Below are positions 11,033 through 24,545 of a stretch of 64,000 nucleotides of DNA, one piece after another. Position 1 is the stretch's first letter. Each line of letters starts with the position of its first letter. A model generated the notes under the pieces. The model did not search any database. It was given only the letters and a program-made list of their open reading frames with translations, and was not told the origin of the DNA. The position numbers and the translations under genes were made by a program. Origin of the DNA: Wyeomyia smithii (taxonomy: Eukaryota > Arthropoda > Insecta > Diptera > Culicidae); contig NC_073695.1 in NCBI RefSeq assembly GCF_029784165.1, forward strand, positions 160,385,622 through 160,449,621. Reading direction: 5' to 3'.

Positions 11033-11650
11033 TATCTGATTATTTGAAATTTAAATATTTTCCACAAAACCACAAGAACAATGCAAAACCATAATTTTTT
11101 AGGTTCAATTTGTCTCTAAATCAGAATTCAAAGCGATGACACGTGATTTTTTTTTTCAATAAAATGTTCGTTGATATTCAGGAATGACATTCGAGATAAA
11201 AAATAGTTATCTGATAACTGAAAATAGAGATATTATTCACAAAACTAAGTAAAACATGCAATATCATGAATATTTTGGCTCAATTTGTCTCTAAATCTCA
11301 ATTCACAGGTATGATATATGATTTTTTTCCGTTAAAATGTTTGCTTATGTTCAGGAAAGACTTTTGAGGAAAAATAATAGATTTTTGATTACTGAAAATT
11401 GAGATATTATTCACAACACTACGTTGAACAAGCCAAATCATAAATATTTGAACTCAATTTTCCTCTGAATCGAAATTCAAAGCTATGATATGTAATTGTT
11501 CTTCATTGAAATGTTTTTTAATGTTAAGGTTTATACAGAAAAACACATTAAAATACTCTTTTTAAAATTTATATATATTATACATATAATACATGACTTT
11601 TTGAGCATGAGCTCAATTCGCCTGTAAATTATTTTTTTTTTTAATAAAAT

Positions 11651-13396
11651 GTTCGTTGTTCCTTCAACATCTGCAAATATTTTTCTGCGGAAGAATTTAT
11701 GTTTTAATTCGGTGCGAGTCGAGCAGAAAAAAATTACATTTCTAATGTTCTCGTAGTTTTGTGAATAGTAACACATTAGGGTATTCGAAATACTTTTTTA
11801 CTTTTACCAAAACTAGATCTTGGGACAATTGGCTGGAGGAAAGGCCGCATTTCATTGGTTTAATCTTTTTTTTTAATTTCTACGTAGTTATGTGGATTGA
11901 AACGTTAACTTCTTCTCAGACGTGTTCTTTGGACACCAACAAACATTTTCGTTATAAAAATTCACATGTTATCTGTAGATATGATTTTAGAGGAGAACTA
12001 AGCATGAATGGTCACGCTAAATTCTTCTTACTTTGATTTCTTTCTTCTAAAAGTTACATAAAAAGAGGTTTTACTGTGAACGGTTGCCGAATATCCGGTT
12101 ATCACCCGAGTGTGGTATATTCGGAACGGGCATGACCTCACATAACATTTTCCGAAATAACGACTTCTGGTTTCAGGAAAATAATCCAAAGTGATATTTG
12201 GCCAACCATTTCAAAACTTCCGAAACTTTCGAACTCCATACGTCATTTTTAAATCCGAAATGCGACTTCCAGTTTCTGTAAAACATCCCCAAATCACAAA
12301 ATGCAATCCAATATGGGTATTTCCGTTCTGTGCGTTCTCAGAATGTTAAAGTACTTGAAGTGATGTTGGACGTATAAGATGTAAAATATTTTTGAAGTGA
12401 GTTGTGCTAATAGTGCAATGAATTATAAAAAATGATTCCTAATCTTGAAACTTTTGATCCCGAGAATCGCCGGGAACGTTCAACTAGTTAAATTATATTT
12501 TATATTCTCTCTCAAAAATGATGACACATCATAGGTTGGCAAAAATTATACAAAGGCAACTACAAACTTCCAATAATACATTTCATGATGACTCGGAAAT
12601 TTGAATATATCTGAAATTGAAATATATGTACTTAAGTCCTAGCTATGATTCATTACTGAAATTTTGGGTTTATGAATAATGAAAATAAATTTATCTCGTT
12701 AAAGGTCCGTCCTACAGTTGTAATATGTTCGACAACTTTATGTCAATTGATGATATAAACAACTTTCCCGAAGAAACAAAATGGCTAGCACCACATATTC
12801 AGTAGATAGATGTCAGCGCCATCTGTAGAAAAAAAATTAAAGCTGCCTGAATACATTTTTCAAAAAGATGTTTTTATGGTGAACAACATTGCCGAAGATG
12901 AGGTTTTGTCGCGCCAACGGACCAATTTGCCCCACTGTGCGTAGGTGGACCAAAATACCCCCGTTACCCTGATTAAGAAGCAGCTATATATGTAGTAGGC
13001 TGTCCAAAAAAATCGATGCTGCAAAAGTCAAGGGGCTCCAACCCTGAATTTAAAGATAATGTTATTTATAGTATTTTTGTAGAACATTTCGAATTTTTCA
13101 AAAAATTGTTTTCAGGTTGCCCAAATGTGATTTATAAAAAAAATAACTTTATTAAGCTACGAAACCACTCTTTTGCACTTTTTGCAATTCTATTCGAATC
13201 CCACACTTTTCCAGATATATTTTATTTTAGTAGGGTTAAGTTTGAATATTTTACGTGGTTTGGTTCAGCATCGCATTCAGTTATTTGACTCACAGAGCCC
13301 AATAAACATCGCAAAAAAGTGATATTTTTCCATAGTTTTTAGATTAAATCCTTTAAACAACATACAAAAAAATCAAGTCAGAAACTGAGATTTTTA
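11651..13396. other. AT-rich DNA with a degenerate type-1 repeat trace
   Basis: Around 12140-12330 there are decayed antisense type-1 monomers, for example the run ending CCAATATGGGTATTTCCG. The rest shows no supported gene. Confidence 0.4.
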
Positions 13397-13620
13397 CTGT
13401 AAGGTTACAGAGTCCGCTTTGGTAAGCGGGTGGTCGTGGGTTCGAATTTCAGTAGAATCAGGCCATTTGGTTGTCAAAGGACTTTAAGCATGGGTTTGTT
13501 TTCAGGCTCCACACCACGTATCCTTCCTTCAATCTGGATTCTACAGTACCCCTGATGACTCTCCTTCTAACAAAAATAAGTCCCCATTATAATAAAACTG
13601 GTGTGAGTAACATATGAAAG
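13397..13620 (+). mobile_element. tRNA-related SINE, family 1 (plus strand)
   Basis: It contains AAGGTTACAGAGTCCGCTTT, a B-box-like GGTTCGAATTTC and the tail GGACTTTAAGCATGGGTTTG, matching the minus-strand copy at 2576-2718. The 5' head is missing. No intact tRNA fold. Confidence 0.6.
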
Positions 13621-14627
13621 TTCTCTCCAGGGAATTGTAACTAGGCGATATTGTTAGGATGGACAGAGGCTCGGTATAGTAGAGCAGTAAGCTTGAAACG
13701 GAAAGGTAACTACACACAAGCACTGATATGAATGATAAGCGTATCCCTTGCTTCAATAGTGTTACTGCTAATAATTTGAAGTGCGGAGTACAGAAAACAC
13801 CTGGGCAATATCACAATAGATCTAAGCGAAAGCGTTTGTGATATTTAAACTTACCATTTTTTGCATTGTTTCCCAGTTCATATCACACGTACTATTCATT
13901 CCTGTACATACACTACCACGTAAATCAATATTACTATTAGGACTCACGAACAAGTAACTTTGTGCTAGCCGAAAATAGTTACTAGATCTGCATGTTGCAG
14001 CATAAATATGAGTACTTTAGGAGATATTCATGATTTTTATGTATTTATACTACTCACTTGGCTGGTTTAGAAATATTGTTTTCCCTCCAGTGATTTTCAA
14101 AAAAATTTGCTATGGAATCTGAAGGTATATGGATGAGAAAAAAGAAAAATTGAGTTAAAGTTACTAAGTCAACACATTATATTTTATATATTAATCCTTA
14201 GTATTCTGTTGAATTTGTGATTGGGACGCCTTCTATAAACTATCTTGTGGCACTGAAGTTTTAGCAAAGAAAAAGTACTATTATCGATCATTTGACCCTG
14301 AAACATATACAATATGTGAAGACCAGCAACGATTCAATAGTATGATCTCATTTTTCACTAAGGTACACCGGGTCAAGCTGAAATGCGGGGTGAGATGAAA
14401 CAAGAGCCCTCCTCTCGGTCGTTAGTGATGTATTACTATAATTATTTTTTGCAACAATGAGTATCACCAAATGCACCTTTTGACTGTCAAAACCGAGATA
14501 TTGGAATTACTTAGCGCACACCGTGCCTTTATTTACTTTGCTTCGTTTTGTGATTTCAGTGCAAACATTTTTACTAGGAGGCTAAAGTTGCACGAAAAAG
14601 CATTTTTTCATCGGTTATTAGCGTTTC
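13621..14627. other. Intergenic DNA, nothing recognised
   Basis: No coding or repeat structure that I can support. Confidence 0.4.
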
Positions 14628-15984
14628 CCTTTGTGAAACTTGGCTTACTTCGAATATCTCAACTTCCAAGATTTTAATATTATTCGCCTTGATCGAGACA
14701 CCCCATATGGAGGTGTACTTCTAGGGATTAAGAAGTGCTATTCTTCCTATCGTTTTAACCTTCCATCGATTCCAGGCATCGAAGTTGTCGCATGTCAAAT
14801 GACAATACAAGGTAAAGAGCTTTATATTGCCTCAATATATATTCCTCCCAGAGCACAGGTTGGGCAACGGTTGCTCTTTGATTTAATAGAACTTCTCCCC
14901 TCACCACGTTAGATTTTGGGAGATTTCAACTCTCATGGCGTGGCTTGGGGTTCCCCTTACAATGATAACCACTCCTCTTTGATCTATAACCTTTGCGATG
15001 ACTTCGACATGACTATTTTGAACAACGGTGAAATGACACGCGTTCCGAAACCTCCAGCACGTCCAAGTGCCTTGGATCTATCCCTCTGTTCAACGTCGTT
15101 ACGGTTGGATTGCACATGGAAGGTAATCCTTGATCCCCACGGTAGCGACCATTTACCTATTCTAATTTCAGTTACTAACGGGTCAACTCGCACGCGACCA
15201 ATTGATATTCCGTATGACCTCACACAGAATATCGATTGAAAGTTATACGAGGAAATGGTTTCAGAAACTGTCGAGTCGATTCAACATCTTTCACCACTTG
15301 AAGAATACAACCTCCTCGCAGGCTTGATTCTCGACGCCGCGTTACAAGCCCAAACGAAAAAATATCCCGGCGTAACAATCAAAGAACGGCCTCCTACTCC
15401 GTGGTGGGACAGAGAGTGCTCCGATGTCTACACGCAAAGATCCGATGCGTATATGACCTTCCGGGATACAGACAAGTCCGACGACTTATGAAGGTTATTC
15501 GGAGCTTGATACCAAGTTTAAAAGCTTGACTAAAGAAAAGAAACGCAGTTACTGGCGTCAGTTCGTAAACGAGACGTCGAGGGAGACATCGATGAGCACT
15601 CTTTGGAACACAGCCCGAAAAATGCGAAATCGTATAACGGTCAACGAAAGCGAGGAGTCTTCAAGTCGGTGAATATTTGATTTTACCAGGAAAGTATGTC
15701 CGGACTCTGTTCCTGCGCAAAACTTTGTTCGCTATGCGTCGTCGCGATAGAATCACCTGTCACGATGGCAGAATTTTCAGTTGCCCTCCTGTCCTGTAAC
15801 AATAACGCGCCTGGGTTAGATAGAATCAAATTCAACTTGTTGAAGAATCTACCCGGCACTGCCAAGAGGCGCTTGTTGAACTTGTTCAATAAGTTTCTGG
15901 AGCAAAACATTGTACCGCAGGATTGGAGGCAAGTGAAGGTGATCGCCATCAAAAAACCGGGAAAACCAGCTTCTGATTACAACT
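14628..15984 (+). pseudogene. I-clade-like non-LTR retrotransposon, 5' half (endonuclease and start of RT)
   Basis: Coding relic of a non-LTR element, 5' truncated. An APE-type endonuclease runs from the ETWL-like start at about 14640 in shifting frames: LDRDTPYGGV near 14690, LGDFNSHG at 14916 and GSDHLPI at about 15141. A linker follows (15255-15660, including PWWDREC), then the start of the reverse transcriptase (15767-15984, with a QDWRQVKVIAIKKPGKP motif). There is a stop at about 14911 and several frameshifts. Coding ends abruptly at 15984, where the BEL element inserted, and resumes at 35907. An RNase H domain further on supports the I or a related clade; the exact clade is inference. 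Confidence 0.85.
15980..15984. repeat. BEL target-site duplication, left (CAACT)
   Basis: CAACT precedes the LTR start TGATTAG here and follows the LTR end AAAACA at 35907-35911. Five bases is a usual length for BEL/Pao insertions. Confidence 0.85.
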
Positions 15985-16228
15985 TGATTAGTTCGATTAG
16001 ATTTGATTTGAATTTGAATTTTTGCTTCTACAGAATCCAACTACCGCTCATCAAGAAAATCGCATTCTCATTTTAACTTGTCAAACGTAGCTTGACGTAT
16101 AATTACAGAACACAGTCGACCACCAGCAGTAAGAAGGATAGAAATAAGAAAGTTTTCTTTGCTACAATTGGTAATTTTTTTGATAAATAATAAACCGGTT
16201 AAAAGTAATGAAAAGATACGCGTAGTGT
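15985..16228 (+). repeat. BEL 5' LTR, upstream part
   Basis: It matches 35544-35858 of the 3' LTR from TGATTAGTTCGATTA to GCGTAGTGT, except for a deletion of about 79 bp after GACGTATAATTA. It stops exactly at the P-like terminal repeat at 16229. Confidence 0.9.
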
Positions 16229-16505
16229 CACAGAACGGAAGGTAATCTGTGATACGAAAACTGCTAAGTGCTCAGTGAATTTTGCAGCGCTTCCTAGGGG
16301 TGGAAAGAACGTTTTTTACACGGAAAATAAACAGAATTTATACTACTTTTATCGAAATCAATCAAACACACTGGTATAAATCTGTCGGCGAAAACACTAC
16401 AGGTTGACCCTGCTAAGCATCTGTAAGAAGGATATCACATTATTTCTAGGGGCTTGACAAGTTAATTTCATGAAAAATATTTTGGTAATATAACACGATA
16501 TTGGT

Positions 16506-18107
<1,602 letters not shown>

Positions 18108-18149
18108 TCTATCATTTATTTATCACATTAATTTCCCAACCATAGCGTA

Positions 18150-18490
18150 TCCAGCTTTCCACGAGCGGTAATGGCGGACAGTACACGCAGTCCATTTTGA
18201 CGTTTTCTGTAGGTTAGCAAATTTTTAATCGCAGTCACGAAGTGAAAAACACAGATATGTTGCATCGTAGCATAGCAACTTTAATAAACAGTTTTGTTTA
18301 TTTTGATCCGCGCATGCGCACGACAAAATTTAAATAACAAAACGTCCATTGTTTGTTGAAGTTGCTACGCTACGTTACGATGTTGTGATATTTTCTACTC
18401 CGTTACTGCGATTGAAAATTTCCTGACCTACAGAAAACGTCAAAAAGGGCTGCGTGCACTGTCCGCCATTACCGCTCCTGGAAAGCTGGA
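18150..18490. mobile_element. 341-bp MITE with inverted ends of about 95 bp
   Basis: It starts TCCAGCTTTCC and ends GGAAAGCTGGA, with imperfect pairing over about 95 bases (GGTAATGGCGGACAGT against its complement). TA flanks it (18148-18149, 18491-18492). The inner P-like copy carries the uninterrupted site (GCGTATCGGACATGG, reverse-complement of about 23325-23340), which shows this is an insertion. Confidence 0.85.
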
Positions 18491-19835
18491 TAGGACATGG
18501 TGAAACGGTTTGATCATCAAGTAGACACGAGCGGAGAAGTGTTTTTTTGTTTTGTACGGTTGGAGACGAAGCATCACCGAGTGACAGCAAATAAATTTTT
18601 CTACTTGTTAATAGATTCTTACTAACTAAGAAAATAAAAATCGCAAATTCATGTGTTTCAAGTTGTGAATTGCTTCTAAAATGAATGAATATCAGTAGCA
18701 AGGTTTACCGGATTTATTATTTGAATGCATCGGAATAGTATATAATAAGATGCGATGAATTTTGGTCATCGGTTGTTTTAATAAACAAGTTTAGTCTTTG
18801 GCATTTTTTTTGCAATATAGCCGGTTGCACTTTTGACATACCGTTTTACTATGTTTCTATACACCAACATCACAACGACGATAATATGACTTCAAAGAGT
18901 TTTGATGTAACTAGAGGAGTGTCTGAAAATGCAACGATAAACACTTAGTAACAATGAATACAATCGAATTTTGCTCGTTGCACTAAATTCGTAGCCCAAC
19001 TAGTGAAGGACTTTCACTCGTTGGGTTGAGCTATCCAGGATGAAAGATGACACCGGTTGTTTCTTTTTGTTAGGATTACTAATCACCTATTGGGTTACGC
19101 AGTGTCTTGCCCCTAGCATCCTTTAAAACAGCTGACTCAGATACCGGCATAGATAATTGTAGAACTGTTCCTTTATTGTTTTTCAGTTTGAAGCTACTCC
19201 TTTAAACTGTGAAAATGATCAGATTATTAACACGAGTTACATAAAGTGAGAGTCGCATCTTTTGTTTCAAGTCTCCAATTACCATCTCGTTTAGAGTCCT
19301 CTTAAAAAATATTCGTATATTACGTAACGTGAAATTTGGCAATTTTCAAAACCCCCATCAACTAAGTAACGCAAATTTGCATGGTGGTATTATGCAGTGT
19401 AACACATCGCTGGATACCTTTCCTCCACCTCTCCCCTGAGCGCGTTGATTGTTGATGGTTACCTTTGATTACTCGAAAAAAATGACATTGATTACTTCGG
19501 AGTAATCTCAGGTTACGACGCATTTCGAAACCCCTTGAAACGAACCTCTTGAGATCCTTTTTTAGTGTTCTGTAAGGTTGTCACTTTCGGTTGTCAGCAG
19601 GGATACCAGATTTGTCAGCAAAACGCTGATTTGTTTTGATTCGCAGGTATGTGCGGTTTTTTTTTAAATCTCCATCCCGTATAATTAATAACCATGAACG
19701 GATGATAATCCATATGGTTTAACGATACCCCATACAGTCGGAACTATATCCCGAACTAGTTGTTAGGCACGTTTTATAGTTATTGATTATGCGGGATGGT
19801 TAACTACATTTTTTTCCCTATGACTTTCTCAAAAT

Positions 19836-20212
19836 GTGTGCAGATTCTTACAGACTTCTGCCTGCTCGAGCGTTGAAAGTTTGAGGACACGTGCTATCAA
19901 CCAGGATGCCTTAAAGAATTTCTTTTCAGTTATCAGGATGGCTAATTCAACGAATGATCGTCCAGACGTATACGGATTCAAAGCGACATACAAGGCAGCA
20001 GCTGTGAATCAGCTGTTGCACCTTAGTAATAAGTCAAACTGCGCTCAAGACGCAGAGGTTGAGCTTTTGAATTTGGATGACCTCTCCAAGCTCACGATGG
20101 AGAAATGTCTGAGTTCTCAAGTGACAGAGGTCCAACTGAATTCAAATTCGGAAGAGTTTGACTCTGCGCAAAGGGACAATATTATTTACACTGCTGGTTG
20201 GATAACTGCACA
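19836..20212 (+). pseudogene. P-like (THAP9/P-type) transposase fragment, part 1
   Basis: About 125 codons read TRAINQDALKNFFSVIR, then NDRPDVYGFKATYKAA, and later YTAGWITA. The NQDxLENFFxxIR...NDxPTxxxFxxxY pattern is what I know from the C-terminal part of P and THAP9-type transposases, which cut and join transposon ends in the nucleus. The THAP DNA-binding domain and catalytic core are absent upstream. An AG acceptor-like site (TGTGCAG) lies just before 19844. The frame is cut at 20212 by the inner copy and continues at 23660. Confidence 0.7.
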
Positions 20213-23200
20213 GAACGGAAGGTCAACTTCAGGTACATGATCGAACAGAAAGTGCACACAAAAAGGACTGAAAAATGACAATTGAATTTTCTGTGCTCTC
20301 GGGCAATATTTATTTGTCGTGTACGTTCATGCCGCTTTGCCAGTGGTATAATGTGGCATAATTTATTCGATGTTTAGAATTGACGGTTATTTCAACAGTT
20401 TAACCCGTTTAATACAATCTATTACGTTCGATGCAAAAACGTTTTGGGTAAAATTCGCAATTATTCACATTTGTGGAGTTTTTCATATTACAATAGTGTA
20501 ACGAAGGTATTGTAATCGACAAATGTTGATTTGAAACACGAACAACAATCAATGTTATTGAAAAATCGTGCGTTTTAAAACGTTAATGTTGCAATTCTTC
20601 CATTTTCAATTGTACCATGTGTCATAGACGGCTATTTTTGAAAATTGTTAAAATTTAAAATGCAGCTCGTGAGTTTTTTATTTTCAACTAAAGAAAGTAC
20701 TTTGAGTTTTTAAAAATCATGGCACAGATGGATTTTTTAACGCAAATTTTCCGAATATTTATAATAAATGAATCACATTTTTATTCGAAAATGAAATTTA
20801 TAAACTATTTTCATCCTCTCATAAGATTATATTAATTGTTTTGCCGATTGACTCTAGTCCATTCTGGAGAATATAGATTTTCTACTCATTGATGTGACAT
20901 GCGACATGCCATTTAAATAAAAATAAGCTGAATAAGGTTAATTAAAATCAGGTTAGCTTCTAGAGCAACGAATAATGCGATTGTAAGAGGTACCGGTTTC
21001 ATTGTGCAGTCTTTTTTTTTTAAATCTGATAAAAATCTAATCGTGATTCGAAAAAATGCGCTCGAGTAGGCAGAAATCAGTAAAAATCTGCACACATTTT
21101 GAGAAAGTCATAGGGAAAAAAAATTTAGTTAACCTTCCCGCATAATCAATAACCATAAAACGTGCCTAACAACTAGTTCGGGATATAGTTTCGACTGTAT
21201 GGGGTATCGTTAAACCATATGGATTATCATCCGTTTATGGTTATTGATTATGCGGGATGGAGTTTGAAAAAAACCGCACATACCTGCTATTCAAAACAAA
21301 TCATCGTTTTGCTGACAAATCTGGTATCTTTGCTTACAACCGAAAGTGACAACCTTACAGAACACTAAAAAAGGATCCCAAGAGGTTCGTTTCAAGGGGT
21401 TTCGAAATGCGTCGTAACCTGAGAATACTCCGAAGTAATCAATGTCATTTTTTTCGAGTAATCAAAGGTAACCATCAACAATCAATGACAAATAAACTCA
21501 AGTACGAGTAGTAAAAATTTATTTTATTATTTATTCACTTTTCGGGTTTCTTGCATGCATTTGAATGTCGTTCCATTTTGACATAAGAGCGCTTTTTAGA
21601 TGGATGAGGGCCCAACTAACAAACCCCCGACTAAGGAGCAACCGGTAAGCGAATCACCATTGTATATCAATAGTGCCTTACCTCTAGCGTTCGTTCATAT
21701 ATGGAAACATTTGTATAATACATAACGCGCTCAGGGGAAATCAGTAAAAATCTGCACACATTTTGAGAAAGTCATAAGGAAAAAAATGTAGTTTACCTTC
21801 CCGCATAATCAATAACCATAAAACGTGCCTAACAACTAGTTCGGGATATAGTTTCGACTGTATGGGGTATCGTTGAACCATATGGATTATCATCCGTTTA
21901 TGGTTATTGATTATGCGGGATGGAGTTTGAAAAAAAAAACCGCACATACCTGCTATTCAAAACAAATCATCGTTTTGCTGACAAATCTGGTATCTTTGCT
22001 GACAACCGAAAGTGACAACCTTACAGAACACTAAGAAAGGACCCCAGGAGGTTCGTTTCAAGGGGTTTCGAAATGCGTCGTAACCTGAGAATACTCCGAA
22101 GTAATCAATGTCATTTTTTTCGAGTAATCAAAGGTAACCATCAACAATCAATGACAAATAAACTCAAGTACGAGTAGTAAAAATTTATTTTACTATTTAT
22201 TCACTTTTCGGGTTTCTTGCATGCATTTGAATGTCGTTCCATTTTGACATAAGAGCGCTTTTTAGATGGATGAGGGCCCAACTAACAAACCCCCGACTAA
22301 GGAGCAATCGGTAAGCGAATCACCATTGTATATCAATAGTGCCTTACCTCTAGCGTTCGTTCATATATGGAAACATTTGTATAATACATAACGCGCTCAG
22401 GGGAGAGGTGAGGAAAGGTATCCAGCGAAGTGTTACACTGCATAAGACCACCATGCAAATTTGCGTTTCTTAGTTGGGGGTTTTGAAAATTGCCAAATTT
22501 CACGTTACGTAATATACGAATATTCTTTAAGAGGACCCTAAACGAGATGGTAATTAGAGACTTAAAACAAAAGATGCGACTCTCACTTTATGTAACTCGT
22601 GTTAATAATCTGATTATTTTCACAGTTAAAAGGAGTAGATTACTGAAAAACAATAAAGGAACAGTTCTACAATCATTAATGCCGGTATCTGAGTCAGCTG
22701 TTTTGAAGAATGCTAGGGGCAAGACACTGCGTAACCCAATAGGTGATTAGTAATCCTAACAAAAAGAAACAACCGGTGTCATCTTGCAACCTGGATAGCT
22801 CAACCCAACGCGTGAAAGTCCTTCACTAGTTGGGCTACGAATTTAGTGCAACGAGCAAAATTCGATTGTATTCATTGTTACTAAGTGTTTATCGTTGCAT
22901 TTTCAGACACTCCTCTAGTTACATCAAAACTCTTTGAAGTCATATTATCGTTGTTGTGATGTTGATGTATAGAAACATAGTAAAACGGTATGTCAAAAGT
23001 ACAACCGGCTATATTGCAAAAAAAATGCCAAAGACTAAAGTTGTTTATGAAAACAACCGATGACCAAAATTCATCGCATCTTATAATATACTATTTAGAT
23101 GCATTCAAATTATAAATCCGGTAAAGCTACATACCTTGCTACTGATATTCATTCATTTTAGAAGCAATTCACAACTTGAAACACATGAATTTGCGATTTT

Positions 23201-23659
23201 CATTTGCTTAGTTAGTAAGAATCTACAAGTTATTTGCTGTCGCTTGGAGATGCCTCGTCTTCAACCGTACAAAATAAAAAAACGCTTCCCCGCTCGTGCC
23301 TACTTGTTGATCAAACCGTTTCACCATGTCCGATACGCTATGGTTGGGAAGTTAATGTGATAAATAAATGATAGATATTAATATATATATCAACCATCAC
23401 AGAAATATTTTTCATGAAATAAAGTTGTCAAGCCCCTAGAAATAATGTGTTTTCCTTCTTACAGATGCTTAGCAGGGTTAACCTGTAGTGTTTTCGCCGA
23501 CAGATTTATACCAGTGTGTTTGATTGATTTCGATAAAAGTAGTATAAATTTTGTTTATTTTCCGTGTAAAAAGCGTTCTTTCCACCCCTAGAGAGCGCTG
23601 CGAAATTCACTGAGCACATAGCAGTTTTCGTATCACAGATGACCTTCCGTTCTGTGATA
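20213..23659 (-). mobile_element. Non-autonomous P-like element (inner copy), inserted in reverse
   Basis: It starts CACAGAACGGAAGGTCA at 20213 and ends with the complement at 23659. A 7-bp duplication ATAACTG flanks it (20206-20212, 23660-23666). Read on the minus strand, its 5' region matches outer 16229-19870 and its 3' region matches outer 24285-24531 plus 29867-30425. The transposase part in between is deleted, with about 45 bp of filler near 21015-21058. It inserted into the transposase of a relative, so the locus is self-nested. It lacks the R1 and MITE insertions of the outer copy. Confidence 0.85.
21074..22403 (-). repeat. Tandem duplication of about 665 bp within inner P-like copy
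   Basis: Two nearly identical units, 21074-21737 and 21738-22403, each run from AAATCAGTAAAAATCTGC to GCGCTCAGGGG. The outer copy has the segment once and with a 240-bp deletion. The near identity implies a recent duplication. Confidence 0.9.
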
Positions 23660-24290
23660 ACTGCCACAATAACTCACAAGGAATGCATTGAAATCTTGAA
23701 AAATGACAGACGGGAAGCTGAAATAATGTCCAAACTAGCCTGTTATAAAGACGCTGAGCACGATTAGCAGAATTTTTAACTAACATTATGTCAACATTTG
23801 ACAGCCATTTTGAGAAGCTTCTGCGGCAAAGCCCTATAGGAATAAAAAGCCGCCTAACGAATAACATATTACAAGAAAACGAGGAATTCATCTGCACTTC
23901 TTGCAGGAACAAAACAATCGACAAATAATTGAATATGCTGATGAAGGCAAAGATAAAAAATATGAACGAAAACCAAAGGAAAAACAAAAAGAATGGGAAA
24001 AAGAGAACTAAAACTGCTGGAAACTTGAAGGCAGCTAGATTAAATATATAGATTAAATTGTTATTGGTGTGTTAGCATTAATTCTATTGTTTTACTTTTC
24101 ATGTTATGTTCGATGTAACATTTACCATGTTACCAAATAAATAAATAAAAAACAAACTTTCTATCTACATGTTCAATATAACAAAATCACTCCCCTGGCA
24201 TACTTTTCACTCACGCCAACATCTTGCCATTTCTACCGTTTGCCTTTCTCATTACTCCTAGCGGTGCGGAAGTCCGCGTAAAAAAGAGAC
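23660..24290 (+). pseudogene. P-like transposase fragment, part 2, and downstream region
   Basis: After the duplicated ATAACTG the frame of 19836-20212 continues for about 35 codons (THKECIEILKNDRREAE) to a stop at 23764. A second short ORF (23788-23928) has an ICTSCRNK motif with a CxxC pair and basic residues after it. AATAAA-like signals lie near 24137-24150. The original reading frame beyond this is lost. The stretch is intact only in the outer copy; the inner copy has deleted it. Confidence 0.55.
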
Positions 24291-24545
24291 TGCACAATGA
24301 AACCGGTACTCCTTACAATCGCATTATTCGTTGCCCTAGAAGCTAACCTGATTTTACTTAACCTTATTCTGCTTATTTTTATTTAAATGGCATGTCGCAT
24401 GTCACATCAATGAGTAGAAAATCTATATACTCCAGAATGGACTAGAGTCAATCGGCAAAACATTCAATACAATCTAATAAGAGGATGAAACTAGTTTATA
24501 AATTTCATTTCCGAATAAAGATGTGATTCATCTATTTAATAAAAA

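Larger units (their letters stand above)
9985..11650 (+). repeat. Satellite-like array, about 175-bp monomers
   Basis: About nine diverged head-to-tail monomers are anchored by CAAAGCGATGACATGTGATT and GAGATATTATTCACAAAACT. Anchor positions are about 10081, 10257, 10431, 10566, 10741, 11129, 11304 and 11477, with typical spacing 173-176 bp. One monomer is short (135 bp). The spacing is broken between 10741 and 11129 by the two palindromic MITEs. Confidence 0.85.

Noticed and set aside
22490..22750. 86-codon ORF in the inner P-like copy
   Set aside because: It runs antisense to the element, and the matching frame in the outer copy is not maintained.
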